Part shown: positions 58,244 through 64,000 of the stretch, in pieces
Layout of the letters: each line of letters begins with the position of its first letter
How positions within the stretch are numbered: position 1 is the first letter of the stretch
Assembly (NCBI GenBank): GCA_008923315.1
Contig: WBSF01000009.1
Location: 248,001 to 312,000 of the forward strand
Origin: Betaproteobacteria bacterium SCN1
GTDB lineage: Bacteria > Pseudomonadota > Gammaproteobacteria > Burkholderiales > Thiobacillaceae
DNA length: 64,000 bases
Reading direction: 5' to 3'
The notes under the pieces: generated by a model
Seen by the model: the letters and a program-made list of their open reading frames with translations, nothing else
Database searches by the model: none
What the model was told of the DNA's origin: nothing
Made by a program: the position numbers and the translations under genes

Positions 58244-59268
58244 GTGTTCCGCCTCCGCCCGGCTTCGCCGTAGACCCGGGGTTGCGTGTACTGGTCGATC
58301 AACGGCGCGCAGATGTTCATCAGCAGGATGGCGAAGGCGACGCCGTCGGGAAAGCCGCCCCAGGTGCGGATCACGATGGTGAGCATGCCCGCGCCGAAAC
58401 CGAAGACCAGCTTGCCGCGCGGCGTCGTCGCGCCCGACACCGGGTCGGTGGCGATGAAGAAGGCGGCGAGCGCCACCGACGGCGCAAAAAAATGGAAGAG
58501 CGCCGAGCCATAGCGGTCGGTGTCGTAGAAATGCAGGCACCCGGCCGTCAGCAATACGCCCAGCAGAAAGGCCATCGGTACGTGCCAGCCGATGATGCGG
58601 CGCGCCCACAGGATCAGGCCGCCCAGCCAGAAGGCGAAGGCCAGCCATTCGAACCCCGTACCGCCGACATGGCCGAAGATCGGCGCGCGGACGATCTCGT
58701 CCACCGTGTGCTGTTGCAGCAGGCCGGTGCGCAGCGTGTCCAGCGGGGTGGCCATCGTGACCGCGTCGAGCGTCGCGCGCGGCACGTCGCCGCCGAAGAT
58801 GATCGCTGCGCTCTGGCCCAGCGTGAGCGCAGTCTGGGTGAGTTCGAGCGGTCCCGGCCAGTGCGTCATCTGGACGGGAAAGGAAATGATCAGTACCGCG
58901 TAGCCGACCATGGCCGGGTTGAAGATGTTCTGTCCCAGTCCGCCGTAAAGATGCTTGGCGACCACGATGGCGAACAGCGTGCCGGTGACGATCAGCCACC
59001 ACGGCGCCAGCGCCGGCAGCGACAGCGCCAGCAGCCAGGCCGTGACGACGGCGGAAAGATCGGATAGAAACGGCCGCACCGGATAGCCGCGCATCTTCAG
59101 CATCGCGGCCTCGGCCGCCACCGCAGTGACGGTGGCGAGGGCGAGCGTGACCAGGATGCCGGGGCCGAACAGCCACACATAGACCGCGATGCCGGGCACA
59201 AGCGCGCCCAGCACCCAGGCCATGATCCGGGTAACGCTGTCGCGGCCGTGCAGGGAGGGGGCAGTCAT
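58240..59268 (-). CDS. rsxD: Rnf/Rsx electron transport complex subunit D
   Basis: Multi-helix membrane subunit with covalent FMN. The attachment motif is DPVSGATTPRGKLVFG; AKHLYGGLGQNIFNPAMVGYA and TRIMAWVLGALVPGI are also conserved. Length 342. It lies 11 bases after rnfC and is coupled to rnfG. Confidence 0.95.
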   Translation of the reverse strand: MTAPSLHGRDSVTRIMAWVLGALVPGIAVYVWLFGPGILVTLALATVTAVAAEAAMLKMRGYPVRPFLSDLSAVVTAWLLALSLPALAPWWLIVTGTLFAIVVAKHLYGGLGQNIFNPAMVGYAVLIISFPVQMTHWPGPLELTQTALTLGQSAAIIFGGDVPRATLDAVTMATPLDTLRTGLLQQHTVDEIVRAPIFGHVGGTGFEWLAFAFWLGGLILWARRIIGWHVPMAFLLGVLLTAGCLHFYDTDRYGSALFHFFAPSVALAAFFIATDPVSGATTPRGKLVFGFGAGMLTIVIRTWGGFPDGVAFAILLMNICAPLIDQYTQPRVYGEAGRRRNT

Positions 59269-59279
59269 TTCGATGGGGT

Positions 59280-61001
59280 CTATGCGTCTTCTTCCGAGGC
59301 CAGCGGCTTGCGCGCCAGCTCGCGGATTTTAGCCCGGCGCGCCTCGATCGCCTCGATTTCGCGTTGCTGCCCGAGGCTGAGATCGTCGGTGTTTTTCGGC
59401 GCGGCCTGCGTTTTCTTTGCCTGGGCGCGGGCGAGCGCGGCGGCGATCAGCGCCTTTTTGGCGTCCGCATCGCCGTCCGCGGCGGCCGGGGGCGGCGTGC
59501 CGGCCGCTGCTTCGGCGGCCAGCTCGGCGCGCTTGGCCGCAGCCTTGGCGGCGAGTTTTTCGGCCTTTTCCTGCTTTTCGCGTTCCAGGCGGAACTGGCG
59601 GAATTCGTGCCGTTCGCGCGCGAGGTCGGCGGCGCGCTTTTCGCGTTCGCGCGCCCAGATTTCGCTCTTGCCGTAGCGGTAGTAATCCACCAGTGGAATA
59701 TGGCTGGGGCACACGTAGCTGCAGCAGCCGCACTCGATGCAGTCGAACAGATGGTATTCCTGCGCACGGCCGAAATCGCCCGCCTTGATGAAACGGTAAA
59801 GATCCTGCGGCTGCAGTTCGGCCGGGCAGGCATCTGCGCAGCGCGTGCAGCGGATGCACGGCAAAACCGGCGGCGGGGGCGGAAACAGCTCGCGCGACTG
59901 CACGAGGATGCAGTTGGTCGCCTTGACCACCGGTACGTCGGCATCCTCCGCACGGGGTGCGCGTTCCGCCGCCGGCGCCGCAAGCGGCATGGGCACGCCC
60001 ATCATCGGCCCGCCCATCAGCACGCCGGTGACGCCGTCGCGGTCGCCCGCCAGCTCGATCAGCGCGCGCATCGGTGTGCCGATCAGCACCTCGAAATTCT
60101 GCGGGCGCAGGACGTGGCCGGTGACCGTGACCAGCCGCGAAACCATCGGCTCGCCATGAAAGACCGCGCGTGCCAGCGCATAGGCCGTCCCCACGTTGAA
60201 GACCTGGATGCCGATATCGGTCGACAGTCTGCCCGTGGGGACCTGTTTGCCGGTGAGCGTCTCGATCATCTGCTTGGCCCCGCCACCGGGGTAGACCGCA
60301 GGGACCGGCACCACTTCCACGGCATAGTCCAGCTTCGCGGCGGCGGCGCGCATCGCCGCGATGGCTTCGGGCTTGTTGTCCTCGATGCCGACCAGGATTT
60401 CGGTGCTGCCCAGCAGATCGCGCATCACCGTCACGCCGCGCAGGATATCGTCGGCGCGGTAGCGCATCAGCACGTCGTCGCAGGTGATCCATGGCTCGCA
60501 TTCGCCGCCGTTGACAATCAGCGTGGGGCAGGCGCCCTGTGCGCCGGGATCGAGCTTCACCGCACTGGGGAACACCGCCCCGCCGAGGCCGGCCAGCCCC
60601 ATGTCGCGCAGCGTCATCCGCAGCTCGGCCGGTGGAAGGTTGCGGTAGTCGAGTGGCGCCCGGGCGACCCATTCGTCGCGACCGTCGGTGTCGATCACGA
60701 TGCACAGGTCGGGCAGGCCCGAGGCATGCGGCAGCGTGCGCGGTTCGATCGCAGTCACCGTGCCGGAGCTGGACGCATGCACTGCTGCCGAGATCGTGCC
60801 GTCCGCTTCGCCGATCAGCTGGCCCTTGCGCACATGGTCGCCCACTTTCACCACCGGCTTGGCGGGATTGCCGATGTGCTGGCGCAGCGGAATCGTCAAT
60901 TGACGGGGCAGCGGCGCGGCATGGATCGGCCGGCCGCTGGATTCGGCCTTGTGGTCGGGCGGGTGCACCCCACCCTTGAAGCGGAAAAGCTCACGGCTCA
61001 T
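59280..61001 (-). CDS. rsxC: Rnf/Rsx electron transport complex subunit C
   Basis: Peripheral subunit that binds NADH and FMN and carries two [4Fe-4S] clusters. The N-terminus [18 protein letters not shown], the [13 protein letters not shown] and [13 protein letters not shown] segments, and the cluster motifs [13 protein letters not shown] and [12 protein letters not shown] are clear. After the second cluster a charged Lys/Glu/Ala-rich helical tail of about 140 residues follows, as in gammaproteobacterial RsxC but with no obvious long repeats. 573 residues; starts at the ATG overlapping the rnfB stop. Confidence 0.95.
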   Translation of the reverse strand: MSRELFRFKGGVHPPDHKAESSGRPIHAAPLPRQLTIPLRQHIGNPAKPVVKVGDHVRKGQLIGEADGTISAAVHASSSGTVTAIEPRTLPHASGLPDLCIVIDTDGRDEWVARAPLDYRNLPPAELRMTLRDMGLAGLGGAVFPSAVKLDPGAQGACPTLIVNGGECEPWITCDDVLMRYRADDILRGVTVMRDLLGSTEILVGIEDNKPEAIAAMRAAAAKLDYAVEVVPVPAVYPGGGAKQMIETLTGKQVPTGRLSTDIGIQVFNVGTAYALARAVFHGEPMVSRLVTVTGHVLRPQNFEVLIGTPMRALIELAGDRDGVTGVLMGGPMMGVPMPLAAPAAERAPRAEDADVPVVKATNCILVQSRELFPPPPPVLPCIRCTRCADACPAELQPQDLYRFIKAGDFGRAQEYHLFDCIECGCCSYVCPSHIPLVDYYRYGKSEIWAREREKRAADLARERHEFRQFRLEREKQEKAEKLAAKAAAKRAELAAEAAAGTPPPAAADGDADAKKALIAAALARAQAKKTQAAPKNTDDLSLGQQREIEAIEARRAKIRELARKPLASEEDA

Positions 61002-61549
61002 GCGACGCGCTTCAGTGGTATGACCGGGTGCTTCCATTTCCAGTGCGGCAGATCCTCTGCGACCGGCACCATCGCGATGCAGTCCACCGGGCAGGGCGGC
61101 AGACACAGCTCGCAGCCCGTGCATTCGTCCGCGACGATGGTATGCATCTGTTTGGCCGCACCGACGATGGCATCGACCGGACAGGCCTGGATGCACAGCG
61201 TGCAGCCGATACAGGTCTGCTCGTCGATGAGCGCCACCGAGCGGGGCTTGGGGGCGCCGTGCGACTCGTCCAGCGGCTTGGGCTCCACGCCCAGCAGCTC
61301 AGCGAGCTTCTTGACGCCATCCTCTCCGCCGGGCGGGCACTGATTGATATCCGCCTCGCCCTTGGCGATGGCTTCGGCATAGGGCTTGCAGCCCGGGAAA
61401 CCGCACTGCCCACATTGCGTCTGCGGCAGGATCGCGTCGATCTTCTCCGCCAGCGGGTTGCCCTCCACCCGGAAACGGATGGCCGACCAGCCCAGCGCAA
61501 GCCCGATGACAAGGGCCAGCGCGACCATCACCCCGATCGCCGACAGCAT
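60998..61549 (-). CDS. rsxB: Rnf/Rsx electron transport complex subunit B
   Basis: Ferredoxin-like subunit anchored by one N-terminal helix. [16 protein letters not shown] plus NQCPPGG binds the first cluster, and [16 protein letters not shown] and [16 protein letters not shown] bind two more, giving three [4Fe-4S] sites. 183 residues. Its ATG shares a base with the rnfA stop (TAATG). Confidence 0.95.
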   Translation of the reverse strand: MLSAIGVMVALALVIGLALGWSAIRFRVEGNPLAEKIDAILPQTQCGQCGFPGCKPYAEAIAKGEADINQCPPGGEDGVKKLAELLGVEPKPLDESHGAPKPRSVALIDEQTCIGCTLCIQACPVDAIVGAAKQMHTIVADECTGCELCLPPCPVDCIAMVPVAEDLPHWKWKHPVIPLKRVA

Positions 61550-62151
61550 TACTTGACCAGTCCCGAAAAGCCCATGAAGGCCAGCGACATCAGTCCGGCC
61601 GTGATCATCGCGATGCTCGTGCCCCGGAACGGCGACGGCACATCGCAGGTTTCCAGGCGCTCGCGGATGCCTGCGAACAGGATCAGCACCAGCGTGAAAC
61701 CGATTGCGCCGCCCGCACCGAAAAACAGCGACTCCACGAAATTGTGCTGCGCCTGCACGTTCAGCAGCGGAATCCCCAGCACCGCGCAATTGGTGGTGAT
61801 AAGCGGCAGATAGATGCCCAGCACCTGATACAGCACCGGGCTCGTCTTGTGAATGAACATCTCGGTGAATTGCACGATCCCCGCGATCACCACGATGAAC
61901 GACAGCGTGCGCAGATAAAACAGCTCTGTTCCAAGCAGGTATTCGTTGATGAGATAACTGGCGCCCGAGGCCAGCGTCAGCACGAACGTCGTCGCCAGGC
62001 CCATCCCGATCGCCGTCTCCAGCTTTTTAGACACACCCATGAACGGACACAGGCCCAGGATCTTGGCCATCACGATGTTGTTCACGAACACCGTCGAAAT
62101 CAGGATGAGGAGATAGGTTTCCAAAACAGCGCGCCCCGGGGAATGGCGCAT
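61549..62151 (-). CDS. rsxA: Rnf/Rsx electron transport complex subunit A
   Basis: First gene of rnfABCDGE, an ion-pumping ferredoxin:NAD oxidoreductase that can also keep SoxR reduced. [20 protein letters not shown] and [20 protein letters not shown] are the diagnostic segments of this six-helix subunit. From the ATG shown it has 200 residues; a TTG at 62124 gives 191, closer to the family length and start, and a TAATG-like -10 overlaps the ATG, so the TTG may be the real start. Only 80 bases separate it from the CRISPR array. Confidence 0.92.
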   Translation of the reverse strand: MRHSPGRAVLETYLLILISTVFVNNIVMAKILGLCPFMGVSKKLETAIGMGLATTFVLTLASGASYLINEYLLGTELFYLRTLSFIVVIAGIVQFTEMFIHKTSPVLYQVLGIYLPLITTNCAVLGIPLLNVQAQHNFVESLFFGAGGAIGFTLVLILFAGIRERLETCDVPSPFRGTSIAMITAGLMSLAFMGFSGLVK

Positions 62152-62231
62152 TATCCGTCGGGGGGACGGGGGGTTCAAGCCGCTTTGGTTGATGCAGGGG
62201 GCGTTTGAGGGTGGGGGCTGTAGATATGAGG

Positions 62232-62267
62232 GTTTCATCCACGCCCGGCATTGAAGCCGGGCGAAGG
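62232..62267 (-). repeat. Decayed leader-distal CRISPR repeat
   Basis: This copy is 36 bases: one A is missing from the CAATCC part, which in the transcribed orientation shortens the handle from GGATTGAAAC to GGATGAAAC. The rest is identical to the others. Decay of the last repeat is typical of the leader-distal end, supporting a leader on the right. Confidence 0.9.
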
Positions 62268-63995
62268 TTTGCGATCACGCCGTTTCCGTCGGTTCTTTGA
62301 GGTTTCAATCCACGCCCGGCATTGAAGCCGGGCGAAGGGCTGGTCTTTCGAGATGGACCGGATGGGCGAGCTGTTTCAATCCACGCCCGGCATTGAAGCC
62401 GGGCGAAGGCCATGCGGCGCACCGCATTGGCCAGCGGCGCCGGGAGTTTCAATCCACGCCCGGCATTGAAGCCGGGCGAAGGACTGAGTTTTTGACGCAA
62501 CTGGTGATCGGCGTTTGTTTCAATCCACGCCCGGCATTGAAGCCGGGCGAAGGGCATCGCGGCGAAGACTAATTTTGGAGTCACGATGTTTCAATCCACG
62601 CCCGGCATTGAAGCCGGGCGAAGGCGCCACCAGCCAGTTGATACCGTCTGCGTCGACGTGTTTCAATCCACGCCCGGCATTGAAGCCGGGCGAAGGGCGC
62701 GTGCAGACCGAGGATGACATGCTGATGGTTGTTTCAATCCACGCCCGGCATTGAAGCCGGGCGAAGGCATGCCCGCCCGGACCGCAAGGCGCCGGAGGAC
62801 GAGTTTCAATCCACGCCCGGCATTGAAGCCGGGCGAAGGCTATCGATGCCGAGTGGATCAGGAACTGGCACAAGTTTCAATCCACGCCCGGCATTGAAGC
62901 CGGGCGAAGGGCAAACAGTACGCGAGCGTGGACGTGCTGCTGGAGTTTCAATCCACGCCCGGCATTGAAGCCGGGCGAAGGCACCCGTCGTCCTCGACCA
63001 GTAGGCGCGTCCAAAGGTTTCAATCCACGCCCGGCATTGAAGCCGGGCGAAGGCTACGGCCTCGGGAGCTATGCGGATCGAAATAGATGTTTCAATCCAC
63101 GCCCGGCATTGAAGCCGGGCGAAGGGTAGATCGCATCGGTCAAGGGAGATTCAACGAATTTGTTTCAATCCACGCCCGGCATTGAAGCCGGGCGAAGGGG
63201 CCCGGCGGGTTGCCTGCGCGCCAGATCGCGATACGGGTTTCAATCCACGCCCGGCATTGAAGCCGGGCGAAGGGGTGGCGGCGCAGGTCAACGACCGGCT
63301 GGATGCCATGTTTCAATCCACGCCCGGCATTGAAGCCGGGCGAAGGCCGGTCGACCCGGTAAGCACGCCGTCACCCAAGAAGTTTCAATCCACGCCCGGC
63401 ATTGAAGCCGGGCGAAGGCCGCGCTGTCTGCGCTCGACGGCCCGGCGCAGATCGTTTCAATCCACGCCCGGCATTGAAGCCGGGCGAAGGATGACCGACA
63501 CGATCATCGTCGCGCAGATCGACGCGTTTCAATCCACGCCCGGCATTGAAGCCGGGCGAAGGGCCCAGTTGAGTTAGGCGCAGCTCGCTCACCCTAGAGT
63601 TTCAATCCACGCCCGGCATTGAAGCCGGGCGAAGGCTGCGAAGTGTTGAGGGCGCTCGGGATGGAGGAAGTTTCAATCCACGCCCGGCATTGAAGCCGGG
63701 CGAAGGGTCGGCATACCCGTTGTGAAAACCAGAGTCGAGCGAGTTTCAATCCACGCCCGGCATTGAAGCCGGGCGAAGGCATAGTCCCACAGCTCGTGAT
63801 ATGCCCCCAGCGGGTTTCAATCCACGCCCGGCATTGAAGCCGGGCGAAGGGTAGACACCACCGGGGTGTGACTTGTGCGTCAAGTGGTTTCAATCCACGC
63901 CCGGCATTGAAGCCGGGCGAAGGGCAGCTACGTCGGCCGCTTCCGCTACGAGAAAAGCGTTTCAATCCACGCCCGGCATTGAAGCCGGGCGAAGG
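62232..63995 (-). CRISPR. CRISPR array, 25 repeats and 24 complete spacers, continuing right
   Basis: Repeats are 37 bases, begin GTTTCAATCC and end GCGAAGG on the plus strand, with arms CGCCCGGC and GCCGGGCG around ATTGAA. Starts: 62232 (decayed), 62302, 62373, 62446, 62517, 62588, 62660, 62731, 62803, 62874, 62945, 63017, 63089, 63162, 63237, 63310, 63382, 63454, 63526, 63599, 63670, 63743, 63814, 63887, 63959. The 24 full repeats look identical. Spacers are 34-38 bases; a 25th begins at 63996. The reverse strand ends each repeat in GTGGATTGAAAC, whose last eight bases are the type I/III crRNA handle, so transcription is inferred leftward with leader and probably cas genes beyond base 64000. 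Subtype cannot be fixed from the repeat. Confidence 0.97.
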
Positions 63996-64000
63996 GCCCC

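Noticed and set aside
57605-59176. Apparent 523-residue form of RnfG
   Set aside because: The N-terminal 311 residues are rnfD read out of frame; the GTG overlapping the rnfD stop gives the proper family length.
62297-63965. Open frames through the CRISPR array encoding repeated [24 protein letters not shown] or [11 protein letters not shown] segments
   Set aside because: They are translations of the 37-base repeat in different frames; no start signals or coding logic, and the DNA is an array.

Overview
This 64 kb, GC-rich window looks like the chromosome of a betaproteobacterium that oxidises sulfide. Support comes from conserved betaproteobacterial gene orders (lepB-DUF4845-rnc-era-recO-pdxJ, queA-tgt-yajC-secD-secF, divergent hrcA-hemH and nadK-recN, aat-ate, thyA-folA, rnfABCDGE-nth), from a flavocytochrome c sulfide dehydrogenase (fccAB), several small c-type cytochromes and a SulP anion transporter. 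A Thiobacillaceae-like or related Nitrosomonadales lineage is my inference; no rRNA or marker phylogeny is available here. Coding density is very high and many neighbours overlap by the NTGA or TGATG pattern, so most of the window is translationally coupled operons.

Layout. 1-5.4 kb (+): signal peptidase (5' end off the window), DUF4845, RNase III, Era, RecO, PdxJ, an MscS-type channel. 5.4-13.6 kb (-): queA-tgt, an inserted yjgN-M48 protease pair, yajC-secD-secF, a DedA protein. 13.7 kb: tRNA-Leu(CAA). 14-27.5 kb (+): a glycogen and glucose island, pgi-glk-glgC-GH57-malQ-glgB-glgA-glgP, covering entry of glucose phosphates, polymer synthesis, branching and breakdown. 27.7-28.9 kb (+): a methionine-rich repeat protein ending in an OmpA domain. 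29-35.9 kb (-): cyclophilin, FecCD-type ABC permease and ATPase, pcnB-folK-deoxynucleoside kinase-panB-panC-panD. 36-40.2 kb (-): ompW, ccoI-ccoS, an exported amidohydrolase. 40.3-43.8 kb (+): aat-ate-lipoprotein peptidase-thyA-folA. 43.8-47.8 kb (-): hrcA-hemH and fccA-fccB. 47.9-51 kb (+): nadK-recN-nuclease. 51-55.5 kb: SulP transporter, two tandem cytochromes c, an HDOD/receiver/GGDEF protein. 55.5-62.2 kb (-): rnfABCDGE, a 50-residue gene, nth, DUF1841. 62.2-64 kb: a CRISPR array of 25 repeats that continues off the right edge.

The most interesting items are: (1) the CRISPR array, whose repeat orientation and decayed left-end repeat put the leader, and probably any cas genes, to the right of the window; its repeat loop is exactly complementary to its own crRNA handle, and its tail abuts the rnf operon with no visible terminator; (2) the exported methionine-rich protein built of about eleven 12-13-residue repeats; (3) a 16-bp mirror-image promoter pair between hrcA and nadK that predicts leaderless mRNAs; (4) duplicated hairpins in the fccAB 5' leader; (5) a 50-residue gene locked between rnfE and nth by ATGA overlaps on both sides; (6) a GGDEF protein whose receiver domain lacks the phospho-acceptor Asp. 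No cas gene, transposase, integrase or insertion sequence was seen.
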